Positions 1-8,898 of a stretch of 64,000 nt of DNA are shown in pieces. The translations under genes and the position numbers were made by a program. Source of the stretch: Roseiflexus sp. RS-1 (GTDB lineage Bacteria; Chloroflexota; Chloroflexia; Chloroflexales; Roseiflexaceae); NCBI RefSeq assembly GCF_000016665.1, contig NC_009523.1:3843501-3907500 (forward strand). The letters run 5' to 3'. Positions within the stretch are counted from its first letter, which is position 1, and each line of letters opens with the position of its first letter. Under the pieces are notes generated by a model. It was given only the letters and a program-made list of their open reading frames with translations, made no database searches and was not told where the DNA came from.

Positions 1-557
1 GCGGTATGCCCCAACAGCGTCGTGACCGAAGGGCTGATGTACTGGAAGTGGTGCTGGTCGTCGAGAATGGCGATCAGATCAGACGTGTTCTCGGTAATGA
101 GGCGGTAGCGCGCCTCAATTTCGCGCAACTCCTGTTCGGCGCGACGTTGCGCCTGGATCGCCCGCCACTGGCGGATGGCACGCTGCGCCACATGGGGCAG
201 ATCGGCGAATGCGGCATCACTCTTCACAATATAATCGAGCGCGCCAGAACGGATCGCTTCGACTGCCACCCGTTCATCGCCATACCCGGTCATCAGAATG
301 ACCGGCAGCGCACGGTTGAAGTCCAGCAGTTCCAACCCTTCGCCGTCGGGCAATCGCCAATCGCACACGATCAGATCGAAGTCGGACGAATCACCGGAGA
401 GCAGCGCGTATGCCTCCTGCAACGTGTGCACAACCGACAGATCGAACAATGATCGCCATGACTCGAAGGCGCGCTCGATCAGCGCAACATGCGACTCATC
501 GTCCTCGATGAGGAGCAGACTGATCCGTTCAGCTGCATCCACACCAGACCCCATCAT
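1..557 (-). CDS. Response regulator receiver-PAS signalling protein (3' end outside window)
   Basis: Translating the minus strand from ATG at 557 gives about 185 residues without a stop before the window edge. Residues 12-125 form a receiver domain: acidic pair IEDDE, phospho-acceptor in LIVCDWRLPDG, the MTGYG switch region and the YIVKSD lysine motif. A linker helix follows, then a PAS domain starting near RYRLITENTSDLIAILDD. The missing C-terminus is probably a histidine kinase or output module. The start overlaps the stop of the upstream response regulator (ATGA), so the two are translationally coupled and form the end of a three-gene phosphorelay cluster. Family assignment is firm; signal and output are unknown. 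Confidence 0.85.
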   Translation of the reverse strand, partial: MMGSGVDAAERISLLLIEDDESHVALIERAFESWRSLFDLSVVHTLQEAYALLSGDSSDFDLIVCDWRLPDGEGLELLDFNRALPVILMTGYGDERVAVEAIRSGALDYIVKSDAAFADLPHVAQRAIRQWRAIQAQRRAEQELREIEARYRLITENTSDLIAILDDQHHFQYISPSVTTLLGHT

Positions 558-997
558 ATCGCCGAGAGTTTGTTATGGGTCAACCAGTATACGCCAACGT
601 CGTGCATGAGACTTCGGAACTCCTCAAAACCAAACGGCTTGACAAGGTAACTGTTGGCATAGGCGTCGTAGGCGCGCGACACGTCGCCTTCTGCCGATGA
701 TGAGCTCAGAATGATCACAGGGATGTGGCGCAATTCTGCCGACTGCTTGATGCTGGTCAGCACTTCAAGCCCATCGACGCGCGGCAGACGCAGATCGAGC
801 AGTATCACGTGGGGGCGGGGGCTTTGGTTGGGGTCGTTCCAGGTTCCGCGACGATAGAGGTAATCGAGAGCGCTCTCACCATCGCTGATATGCACAATCT
901 GCGGCGCTCGCTGATGCTCGCCCAGGGTTCGCCGGATTAATTCGGCATGGTCATCGTTATCTTCCACCAGCAATACTCTGAATGCGCTGTCGGTCAT
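554..997 (-). CDS. Rcp1-like single-domain response regulator
   Basis: 147 residues, one CheY-type receiver and no output domain. VLLVEDNDDHAELI supplies the acidic pocket, VILLDLRLPRVDG the phospho-acceptor Asp, IILSSSS the conserved Ser/Thr and YLVKPFGFEEF the Lys. The loop containing DYLYRRG is typical of the Rcp1 branch that pairs with phytochrome-like or PAS-type kinases. Its start lies inside the 3' end of the kinase gene (41-nt overlap) and its stop overlaps the next start, so it probably takes phosphate from the neighbouring kinase and passes it on or acts by protein contact. Confidence 0.9.
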   Translation of the reverse strand: MTDSAFRVLLVEDNDDHAELIRRTLGEHQRAPQIVHISDGESALDYLYRRGTWNDPNQSPRPHVILLDLRLPRVDGLEVLTSIKQSAELRHIPVIILSSSSAEGDVSRAYDAYANSYLVKPFGFEEFRSLMHDVGVYWLTHNKLSAI

Positions 998-3071
998 GAC
1001 TCACTCCGTGCTGCTGTGTATGGATCGTGGGAAGCGAGAAAAAGAAGGTTGCGCCAGCGCCCCGCCCAGCCGACTCGACCCAGACACGCCCGCCATGCAC
1101 TTCGATGATCCGCCGCACAATCGTTAAGCCGACGCCTGTTCCTTCACTCTGCGGATCGAGTTTGTTGAACAGACCAAAGATCTGATCGTGGTACCTTGGG
1201 TCGATGCCCACGCCATTGTCACGCACAAAGAAGATTGCTTCGTTGCTTGCCACGGCGTGCACACCGATCTCGATCTCTGGCACAGTCTGATTATCGCAGA
1301 ACTTAATCGCGTTATCAACCAGGTTCTGCACCACCTCCGCCAGACGCCGTCGATCGCCGTGAACGAGCGGCATATCCGGCGCAACCGTGATCCGCGCCTG
1401 CCGTTCTGCGATTCTCCCGGCGATCAGTTCAAGCGCTTCCTGTACGATCATGTTGAACGGTACGGTTTGCGGTTCAGCGCTGACCCGCCCGATGCGCGAC
1501 AGTTCCAGCAGATCTTGCAGCAAATGCTCCATCCGGCGCGCCGCTGCGCTGATACGCCGGATGTCGCTCAACGCCCGGTCCGTGTCGCCGTTCCGAATGT
1601 CCTGCTCCAGATAGCCGAGGAACCCCTGAATAGTGATCAGAGGACTTTTCAGGTCGTGTGATACGGTGTAGGTGAAACGTTCAAGTTCGGCGTTCTTTTG
1701 CTCAAGTTCGGCGATCAGGCGCTCCCGTTCCGCCTCGACCTCTTTGCGCCGGGTGACATCGCGCATGCTGAGAATGGCGCCTTCAAAGTGCTGGTGTGCA
1801 TCGTAGAGCAGACGAACTTCAGCTTCGAGCCAGATGCACATCTGCTGATGATTACGAAAACGGTACTCAACCCGGATGGCAGCAGCGCCCGACTCTCGCG
1901 CTTCTTCAATGGCTGCCATCACAGCGGGCGCATCATCAGGGGACACAAGCGCCGCTATCTGTTTCCCTGCAACATCTTCCGGCTCACATCCCAGAACGCG
2001 CCGCACCGAAGGGCTGACATACACAACATTGAGATGCGAATCCAGTTGCACAATCGCATCGCCCATATTCTCGGCGAGCATGCGCAGTTGCGCCTCGCTT
2101 GCCCGCAGATCCGCCTCTGCCTGACGCTGCGCAGTCACGTTGCGCGCCAGGACCATCGCATACTTTACCATACCACGGTCGTCGACCAGCGGAATGTAGT
2201 AGTATGCGTAGATGCGATCACCATACGGCAATTCTGCCGAAAAGCACCTGCCGCTCAAGACAGCGCGGAGGTTGCCTTCAACCTGTTCCGCAAACGCGGA
2301 TGAAACGACCTCACACAGGGTGCGGCCCTCGATCTTCTCCTTGAGATACCCGGTTGCGGCGAGTTCCGGTCCATCGGCGAGCACGTAGCGCAGGTCGTGG
2401 TCGAAGATCAGCACGGCGCTATCGGGCAGGTTGGCTGCCAGAATGCGATAGCGCTCCTCGGAGAGGCGCAACGCTTCCGTCTGCTGTGCCAGCGCCTGTT
2501 CATTGGCGCGGGCGTGGGCGCGGCTGCGCTCCAGACTCTCGCTCAGCAACCGTGACGTGAACGCCGTCAACCCCAGAATGAGCGCAAGATCGAACCAGTC
2601 GCCGAAATCGCCCTCATAGGGAGATCTGGTTAATCCGCGCGCTTCGGCAGTCACAACCCCCGCAATCACCAGCAGCGTCGCCGCAACCAGTCCAATGAAT
2701 GACCGCCGGTCAAGGAGCAGGCTGCCGATGACGATCATCGTGGCGTAGAGACTGGTGACCGTATCGTGCGCACCGCGACCGATGACCTGCAATGAGGCAG
2801 TGAGCATGATGATCGTCCCCAAAAGGACGATAATCGACAGACGCACCCGACGTGCGTGGAGCAACAGAAAGGAAATGAGCAAGAATCCGCTGCATGCCAG
2901 GAGGGCAGCGGTTGGAACGGGTCGCTGGAGTAACGCATTGACTCCGGAAGCAACCAGCGCAATCGTCAGACAGACGACGAGCAGGAGATGCTGCGTCCGT
3001 GCGATGCGCGTTTGCTCTTCATCATCGAAGTGCGGCGGTTGTGCGAACCTGCGCAGGAAGTGAGCCGTCAT
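957..3071 (-). CDS. Membrane PAS-PAS sensor histidine kinase
   Basis: About 704 residues from the ATG at 3071; in-frame starts at 3086 and 3173 are also possible and no Shine-Dalgarno decides between them. Six hydrophobic helices fill the N-terminal third (MASE-like sensor), then a coiled linker, two PAS domains (SEERYRILAANLPDSAV and SEAQLRMLAENMGDAIV), a HisKA domain with the phospho-His in YTVSHDLKSPL, and a HATPase domain with N box LVDNAIKF, G1 DNGVGI and G2 GTGVGLTIV. It autophosphorylates and should feed the two receivers encoded downstream. The ligand cannot be read from sequence. Confidence 0.88.
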   Translation of the reverse strand: MTAHFLRRFAQPPHFDDEEQTRIARTQHLLLVVCLTIALVASGVNALLQRPVPTAALLACSGFLLISFLLLHARRVRLSIIVLLGTIIMLTASLQVIGRGAHDTVTSLYATMIVIGSLLLDRRSFIGLVAATLLVIAGVVTAEARGLTRSPYEGDFGDWFDLALILGLTAFTSRLLSESLERSRAHARANEQALAQQTEALRLSEERYRILAANLPDSAVLIFDHDLRYVLADGPELAATGYLKEKIEGRTLCEVVSSAFAEQVEGNLRAVLSGRCFSAELPYGDRIYAYYYIPLVDDRGMVKYAMVLARNVTAQRQAEADLRASEAQLRMLAENMGDAIVQLDSHLNVVYVSPSVRRVLGCEPEDVAGKQIAALVSPDDAPAVMAAIEEARESGAAAIRVEYRFRNHQQMCIWLEAEVRLLYDAHQHFEGAILSMRDVTRRKEVEAERERLIAELEQKNAELERFTYTVSHDLKSPLITIQGFLGYLEQDIRNGDTDRALSDIRRISAAARRMEHLLQDLLELSRIGRVSAEPQTVPFNMIVQEALELIAGRIAERQARITVAPDMPLVHGDRRRLAEVVQNLVDNAIKFCDNQTVPEIEIGVHAVASNEAIFFVRDNGVGIDPRYHDQIFGLFNKLDPQSEGTGVGLTIVRRIIEVHGGRVWVESAGRGAGATFFFSLPTIHTQQHGVSHDRQRIQSIAGGR

Positions 3072-3329
3072 GCGAGATACACCCATCGACCTGTATGCAA
3101 CTATTGTACCTGAGACGAACGGGTTGCGGGGTGCAGGCGGCAGCGCATGCCACCCGTTGCTCACATGGAGCACTGTTTCCTTGTTCGCAGCGGCAGGTTC
3201 CAGATCGCATCACGCATACGCATGCGTCGCCGTACATCCATCATGGTTCGTTTATAGGATTCTCTGTGTCCTCGGCGTCTCAGCGGTGCGTTTTTACAGT
3301 GAAGTCATTCATCTCTTCCCCCTGATACG

Positions 3330-4013
3330 CTATGACAACCCGTCGCCATGCACCCCTCCCAGAATCTCCGCCAGCCGCTGCACCTGCTCGACTGACACAA
3401 GCGCCAGGACCTCATCGCCGGTCTGGAGGACGGTATCGCCGCGCGGCAGAACCAGACCGCCAGACCGGAAGATTGCGACCACGACGCATTCCCCCGGCAA
3501 GCCTAATGCTGCTATCGTCCGCCCTGCCGCATGCGACCCGGCGGCGATCTTCTCCTCAACCAGCGAATAGCGCCCGCGCCGTAACTTGAGCAGGGTCATC
3601 ATATCGCCAAGCGACATTTCTTCGAGAATCAGGTGCGCCATCAGATCCGCCTGACTGAGCGCAACATCGACGCCCATTTCGGCGGTGAACATCCATGCAT
3701 TCTTCGGGTTGTTCACCCGCGCAATGGTGCGCGGAATGTTGAATTCAAAGCGCGCCAGACTGGTCGCCACCAGGTTGACTTCGTCATCGCCGGTGACTGC
3801 CGCCATCACATCTGCCTGACGGGCGCCGCACGCTTCCAGCGTTGCCGGATCGCTGCCACTGCCTGCAACAATGACATCGGATGCAAGGAACTGTGCTAAC
3901 CGTTCGCGCGCTGCAGCCCGCAGTTCGATCACACGCACCCGATGACCGCTGGCGAGAAGCAATTCTGCCAGATGCGCGCCAACCTTGCCGCCACCCACGA
4001 TCAGCACAAACAC
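3330..4013 (-). CDS. TrkA-family K+ channel/transporter regulatory subunit (RCK)
   Basis: 227 residues. The N-terminal Rossmann (TrkA-N) domain begins FVLIVGGGKVGAHLA, and the acidic residue closing strand 2 sits in RVIELR, which favours NAD(H)-type nucleotides. A TrkA-C domain occupies about residues 140-225 (AGRTIAALGLPGECVVVAI). Such proteins gate Trk/Ktr potassium systems from the cytoplasm. It lies 3 bp after another TrkA protein, at the end of an operon that starts with a P-type cation ATPase. No TrkH/KtrB pore gene is in the window, so the partner is elsewhere or is the ATPase. Confidence 0.9.
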   Translation of the reverse strand: MFVLIVGGGKVGAHLAELLLASGHRVRVIELRAAARERLAQFLASDVIVAGSGSDPATLEACGARQADVMAAVTGDDEVNLVATSLARFEFNIPRTIARVNNPKNAWMFTAEMGVDVALSQADLMAHLILEEMSLGDMMTLLKLRRGRYSLVEEKIAAGSHAAGRTIAALGLPGECVVVAIFRSGGLVLPRGDTVLQTGDEVLALVSVEQVQRLAEILGGVHGDGLS

Positions 4014-4016
4014 AGG

Positions 4017-4661
4017 TCATACTCCTAACAGCGCCTTCAGGCGCCCGGTTGACGTTGTCAGCACCGCAATATGCACAAGATCGCCCGCCTGCAACCGCGT
4101 TTCCGGGGTCGGCAAAAAACAGCGTCCGCCCCGGCTCACCGCCACCGGGTGCACTTCACCCGGTACGGTCAGACTGGCAAGTGAGCGCCCAACCAGCGCT
4201 GGCGGCGCTTCGACATCGACGATATCGACCGATGATCCCAGGCTGACAATCGGCTCGAACCAGGAGTAACTGAGCAACTCGGTGATCCGGTGAACGCCCC
4301 ATTCGGTCGTCGAAATCGTCAGCACCCCAAGACGGCGGTAAATCTCGGCTTTGCGCGGATCATAGAGCCGGGCGACAACCCGCGGTACACGGAAGAACTG
4401 GCGTGCTGCCCGCGCAGTCACAACGTTGGTTTCGTCGCTCGATGTGACTGCCGCCAATCCATCGGTGCGGGTGATACCCGCATGCCGCAGAACCTCGCGA
4501 TCAAAGCCATGCCCGGTGATGATGCGACCGCTGAACCGCTCACCCAGCGCCGCAAACGCGGTTGGATCACGGTCAATGACGGTCACATCATGCCCACGCT
4601 GCGTGAGCGTCAATGCCAGTCCTGCACCCATACGCCCGCATCCCACAATGATGATGCGCAT
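4017..4661 (-). CDS. TrkA-family K+ channel/transporter regulatory subunit (RCK)
   Basis: 214 residues from the ATG at 4661, which has GGAGGT 5 nt upstream and is preferred over an in-frame start at 4682. The Rossmann domain starts MRIIIVGCGRMGAGLAL, with VIDRDP after strand 2; a TrkA-C domain occupies the last 75 residues (VGRSLASLTVPGEVHPVAV). It is a diverged sister of the next gene. Two single-RCK proteins in tandem suggest a hetero-oligomeric ring. The gene starts 17 bp after the P-type ATPase stop, so co-transcription is very likely. Confidence 0.9.
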   Translation of the reverse strand: MRIIIVGCGRMGAGLALTLTQRGHDVTVIDRDPTAFAALGERFSGRIITGHGFDREVLRHAGITRTDGLAAVTSSDETNVVTARAARQFFRVPRVVARLYDPRKAEIYRRLGVLTISTTEWGVHRITELLSYSWFEPIVSLGSSVDIVDVEAPPALVGRSLASLTVPGEVHPVAVSRGGRCFLPTPETRLQAGDLVHIAVLTTSTGRLKALLGV

Positions 4662-4678
4662 ACTGCACCTCCGACGTT

Positions 4679-7474
4679 TCACCGGCGCAACGACCGCTCA
4701 CGCCGGGCGATCAACCATTTGCGCATCTCGTCTACCAGCAGCAACGCTGGCGCCCAGAGCGCCAGAAAGACCCAGTTGATCGGATCGAACGCAGCTGTGC
4801 CAATGATCTCCTGCAAGAACGGCACATATACAATCGCTACGATCAGGATCAGCTCAGTGGCAATGCCGATCCAGATCAACCGGTTGCCTGTCGGCGGCAA
4901 ACGCAGGAACGAGAGCCGTTCGCTCCGTTGTGCAAACAGATTCCCGATTTGCGTCGTCACCACTGCCGCCAGCGCCATCGCCGTCGCCGAACGGTACAAC
5001 GGTCCACTTGATGGCAGATCGAGCCACCGCCCCCAATATCCATTCGTCCAGTACTGGTAGTAGAACGCCGACATCGCCGCCAGGCTCTGCACCGGTCCAA
5101 GCCAGAAATAGGCGCGGCGCAACATCGCACCGGTTACCACGTGATCGTGCAGGCTGCGCGGCGGACGATCCATCACGCCAGGTTCTGGCGGTTCGGCGCC
5201 CAATGCCAGCGCCGGAACAATATCGGTTCCCAGATCAACCGACAGAATGTGCATCACATTCAGCGCAATCGGGATGCGCCCGCCGCTGAAGGCAAACAGC
5301 ACGAATGGAACCGCCTCGGGGGTATTGCTGGTGAAGATGTAGGTGGCGAACTTTTTGATATTGGCGTAGACTGCGCGCCCTTCCTCGACGGCGTTGACAA
5401 TCGAGGCGAAGTTGTCGTCGGTCAGAACAATATCCGCTGCTTCACGGGCGACATCCGTACCGGAGCGGCCCATAGCCACGCCGATATCCGCCTGCTTCAA
5501 TGCCGGAGCATCGTTGACGCCATCACCCGTGACGGCGACAACATGCCCCTGAGCGCGCAGGGCATTGACCACGCGCAGTTTGTGTTCCGGCGCAACACGC
5601 GCGAAGATGACTTCACCCATCAGCGCGTCGCGCAGCGCCGCTTCATCCATGCTGTCCAGTTCAGCGCCGGTGACAATCCGGGGGTGCGCCTCACGGATAA
5701 TGCCAATGCGCCGGGCGATGCTTTCTGCCGTCAGACCATAATCGCCAGTGACCATGATAATACGAATCCCGGCGGTATGGCATGTCGCCACGGCTGATTC
5801 GACTTCGGGACGTGGCGGATCCATCATTGCGACCAGACCGAGGAATGTCAGGTCGCGCTCGATATGATCGGTGTCACAGGGCATCGGGAGCGCGTTGAGT
5901 GTGCGTTGTGCGACTGCCAGCACGCGCAACCCGGCGCGCGCATACTGATCATTCGCTGCAAGAATCCGGGCAAGCTGCGGATCGTCGAGCGGATGGACGA
6001 CATCGCCTGCGGCGAAGGACGCGCAGAGCGCCAGCAACTCTTTCGGCGCTCCCTTGACGTACACCACGAACCCGGCGGATGGATGCGCTGCGCCCTCCGA
6101 CTGTGGCAGACGGCAGACGACGCTCATCCGCTTGCGACGTGAGTCGAACGGCAATGCGCGGAGGCGCGGCATCCGTCGCATTTCAGTCTCGTACTCAATA
6201 CCCGCCTTGCGTGCCGCCACCAGCAGCGCCGCCTCAGTCGGATCGCCCAGGATGCTCCAGCGATCCTCAGAGGGCGTCTGTGCGTTTGGCGGAATGAGGC
6301 GGGCGTCATTGCAGAGCGAGGCAGCCAACAACAACTGGCGTAGTTCAGCATCGTCGGCTGGCTGTTCCAGGGGTGCGCCACACTCACTGAACTGTCCCTC
6401 CGGCGCATATCCGACGCCGCTGACCGAAATGGACCGCCCGCCAACCCAAATGTCGCGCACTGTCATCTCATTCTGGGTCAGCGTTCCCGTCTTGTCGGTA
6501 CAGATGACCGTCGTGCAACCAAGCGTCTCGACGGCGGAGAGACGCTTGACCAGCGCATTGCGTCGCGCCATGCGCTGCGTCCCCATCGCCAGTGCAAGCG
6601 TGACCGTCGGCAGCAACCCTTCAGGAACAAAGGCGACGATCATGCCAAGGGCAAAGATGAATCCATTCGCCAGATCGATATCCGCAATAGCGACCGCCAG
6701 CATGAAAAAACACAACCCAACGCCGACGGCAATCGTGCTGACGGCGCGTGTCAGGCGCTCCATTTCGCGCTGCAACGGGCTGAGTTGATCACCGACGCTC
6801 TGAGTCAGGCGGGCAATTTCACCGAATGCCGTGCGCATTCCGGTGGCGAACACGACCGCCTCGCCCGTGCCTGCCACAACGCTTGTGCCGGCAAACACCA
6901 GGTTTGGCAACTCGACCCGTGAGAGACCTTCGCCACTGACAGGCTCGGCAGTCTTTCGTACTGGATGCGCTTCACCGGTCAACGCCGACTGATCGACACA
7001 CAGTTCCGTCTCACGCACCAACCGTGCATCAGCCGAAATATGGTCGCCCTCAGCAAGCAGCAGCACATCACCGGGAACCAGGCGTTCCGCCAGGATACGC
7101 ACCTCTTCGCCACCACGTCGTACCCGCGCATACGACGGCAACATCCGACGCAACGCAGCCGTCGCCTGTTCAGCTTTGTACTCTTGCCAGAAACTGAACA
7201 ACCCGTTGATGACATTGACGAGCCAGATAGCAATGCCCAGCGTTGGCGTTTGAGCCGCGAATGCGACACCTTCACCGATCCAGAGCAGCCATGCCATCAG
7301 ATGGGTAAAATGCGCCAGCAGCGTGCGGATCAGCGGCGTGCGCGGCGGCTCGCGCAACACGTTGGGACCGTAACGGGTCAGACGGTTTTGCGCCTCGGCA
7401 GGACTCAACCCCTGGGGATCAGAACCGAGCGCCGCAAAGACCTGTTCGACCGACAAATGGTGGAACTCCATCAT
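4679..7474 (-). CDS. P-type cation ATPase, Na,K-ATPase-like (type II)
   Basis: 931 residues. N-terminal cation-ATPase domain, actuator with SALTGEAHPV, phosphorylation motif CTDKTGTLTQNE, nucleotide-binding KGAPKEL, and hinge TGDGVNDAPALKQADIGVAMG with about ten membrane helices. Helix M4 carries PEGLLPTVTLALAMG and M5-M6 carry SNTPEAVPF and SVDLGTDIVPALALG. These resemble animal Na,K/H,K-ATPases (type IIC: PEGLLATVT, DLGTD) more than SERCA-type calcium pumps (PEGLPAVVT). It heads an operon with two RCK proteins, fitting alkali-cation homeostasis. Exact ions are an inference. ATG codons at 7474 and 7471 are both possible starts. Confidence 0.9.
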   Translation of the reverse strand: MMEFHHLSVEQVFAALGSDPQGLSPAEAQNRLTRYGPNVLREPPRTPLIRTLLAHFTHLMAWLLWIGEGVAFAAQTPTLGIAIWLVNVINGLFSFWQEYKAEQATAALRRMLPSYARVRRGGEEVRILAERLVPGDVLLLAEGDHISADARLVRETELCVDQSALTGEAHPVRKTAEPVSGEGLSRVELPNLVFAGTSVVAGTGEAVVFATGMRTAFGEIARLTQSVGDQLSPLQREMERLTRAVSTIAVGVGLCFFMLAVAIADIDLANGFIFALGMIVAFVPEGLLPTVTLALAMGTQRMARRNALVKRLSAVETLGCTTVICTDKTGTLTQNEMTVRDIWVGGRSISVSGVGYAPEGQFSECGAPLEQPADDAELRQLLLAASLCNDARLIPPNAQTPSEDRWSILGDPTEAALLVAARKAGIEYETEMRRMPRLRALPFDSRRKRMSVVCRLPQSEGAAHPSAGFVVYVKGAPKELLALCASFAAGDVVHPLDDPQLARILAANDQYARAGLRVLAVAQRTLNALPMPCDTDHIERDLTFLGLVAMMDPPRPEVESAVATCHTAGIRIIMVTGDYGLTAESIARRIGIIREAHPRIVTGAELDSMDEAALRDALMGEVIFARVAPEHKLRVVNALRAQGHVVAVTGDGVNDAPALKQADIGVAMGRSGTDVAREAADIVLTDDNFASIVNAVEEGRAVYANIKKFATYIFTSNTPEAVPFVLFAFSGGRIPIALNVMHILSVDLGTDIVPALALGAEPPEPGVMDRPPRSLHDHVVTGAMLRRAYFWLGPVQSLAAMSAFYYQYWTNGYWGRWLDLPSSGPLYRSATAMALAAVVTTQIGNLFAQRSERLSFLRLPPTGNRLIWIGIATELILIVAIVYVPFLQEIIGTAAFDPINWVFLALWAPALLLVDEMRKWLIARRERSLRR

Positions 7475-7548
7475 CTATTCCGGTGTGTCATTCGGGACGC
7501 GAAGCCTGCCGTGGGCGCAACAGGCACGTATCGTCGAAGCATGCTCTA

Positions 7549-7848
7549 ATGGTCTTTGAAGCAATAATCCGCTCTCGCCCGCGCAGGTGGGCTTCGCCGC
7601 GCATAGCCGAGGGCGTATGGTCTTTGAGTAAGTATTCCGATATAGCCCGCGCAGGCGGGCTTCGCCTTGACTAGCCGAGGGCTTATGGAGATTGAGAATT
7701 TATTCCGCTATACCGCGCTAGCCGTGGGGCTGAAGCCCTCGGCTAACCAGGGCAAAGCCCGCCTGCGCGGGCTATACCGGATTATTTATTCAAAGACCAT
7801 CAGCCCGACGGCACGAGGCGCATACTGGATTAAGTGCTCAATCTCCAT
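7549..7848. repeat. Cluster of nested MITE-like palindromic repeats
   Basis: At least three copies of one family lie side by side. Each has an end TGGTCTTTGAATAAATAAT or the variant TGGAGATTGAG, an inner hairpin (AGCCCGC GCAG GCGGGCT) and a GC-rich block ending TAGCCGAGGGCTT. Copies near 7549 and 7617 run forward; one near 7735-7799 is inverted; the cluster closes with the variant end CTCAATCTCCAT. Their ends match the terminal repeats of the IS630-type element at 8899-10154. No coding sequence is seen from here to 8060, and nothing recognisable at 7849-8060. Confidence 0.8.
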
Positions 7849-8060
7849 TAGAGACAGAGGACAGCGTCACTCTGCTCGCTCCGATGCCAGAGCATCCTGT
7901 CCCGAAGCAATGTCGGGCTTCCATAAAGTGTAGATTGATCAGGCGCAGCAGTGTGAAAGAGAACGATGACCGGGGAAGAAGATCCGGCTACCGCCGGATC
8001 ATCACGCACATCCGGCACAGGGATGCAGAGAACAGTGATTGCAGGCGCGCCTGACGACAC

Positions 8061-8615
8061 TCAGGGAAGCGGCGTTAGAGAAACAACGGTCAGAATCCGG
8101 CTGCCCACGGGAAGGTCATTGCAGGCATCGAGGCTCCGTGTTTTCCACACCGCCTGCCAGAAATCGGCGTGGCGCCAGTTTGGGGTGGGAGTCAGAGTGA
8201 TTTCGAGCATCTGCGGGTAGCCAAGGGTGGGATGATATTCGGCGCGCACCGAGAGAACATCGTCGCAGGCGCAACCACGTGAGACGCATGTGCGACGCAC
8301 CGTACCGTGACGCCCAACGAGATCGAACAGGTCGCGCACAGCAACCGGCGGTTGCTCACACGGACGTGCGGCGTAGCGCGTTTTGATCACGCGCTCAGAG
8401 CGCACTTCGACCTCCATCCGGCACCCGCGATCACGCAACCGCATCAGGTACGCATCGAATGGGCGACCGCTCCAGCGTGCACGGGCTTCCAGCAGGTCTG
8501 CACGATGCTTTGCCGGCTCACGTTTGACGGCAAGTACGCCAGCAGCGCCGCACACGAATACGAGCAGCGTCAGGGTTGCAGGAAGAAACCAGATCTTACG
8601 GAGCGATAAGAACAT
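8061..8615 (-). CDS. Secreted or anchored hypothetical protein, possibly DUF6174-like
   Basis: 184 residues. One N-terminal hydrophobic helix (residues 8-29) acts as signal or anchor; the rest is soluble. Cysteines at CRMEVEV, RPCEQPP, RTCVSRGCACDD and DACNDLP suggest disulfides outside the membrane. The pattern of a Trp near RARWSGRPFDAYLMRLR followed by strand-rich Cys-containing segments recalls DUF6174, but this was not tested. It stands alone between repeat clusters, so context says nothing about its role. Confidence 0.6.
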   Translation of the reverse strand: MFLSLRKIWFLPATLTLLVFVCGAAGVLAVKREPAKHRADLLEARARWSGRPFDAYLMRLRDRGCRMEVEVRSERVIKTRYAARPCEQPPVAVRDLFDLVGRHGTVRRTCVSRGCACDDVLSVRAEYHPTLGYPQMLEITLTPTPNWRHADFWQAVWKTRSLDACNDLPVGSRILTVVSLTPLP

Positions 8616-8718
8616 GGGAGAATCATACCATAAGTCTGCTGCAAAAAGCTCGTCTTACTGCTGAGGAAGTGTGTTGCATGTCACATCTTGCTCGTGTGCA
8701 GCGCCATCCCGCAGGCAT

Positions 8719-8898
8719 TATGGTCTTTGAGTAATTATTCCGCTCCAGCCCGCGCAGGCGGGCTTTGCATTCCATAGCCGAGGGCTGCATCCCCACGGCA
8801 AGGGCGCATACGGGGGCGCAGCGCACCTGATGGTCTTTGAAGAAATAATCCATTCTCGCCCGCGCAGGCGGGCTTCGCCCTGGATAGCCGAGGGCTTA
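8719..8898. repeat. Two MITE-like repeats abutting the IS630 element
   Basis: Copies start near 8719 and 8831, both with the TGGTCTTTGA end, the AGCCCGCGCAGGCGGGCT hairpin (first base varies) and the TAGCCGAGGGCT block. The second runs directly into the left end of the transposase-bearing element at 8899, so the element landed in or next to a repeat. The stretch 8616-8718 has no gene and no recognised signal. Confidence 0.78.

Noticed and set aside
7849-8060. Short minus-strand open frame before the DUF6174-like gene
   Set aside because: No ribosome site, motif or conservation cue; it lies in a repeat-rich gap.
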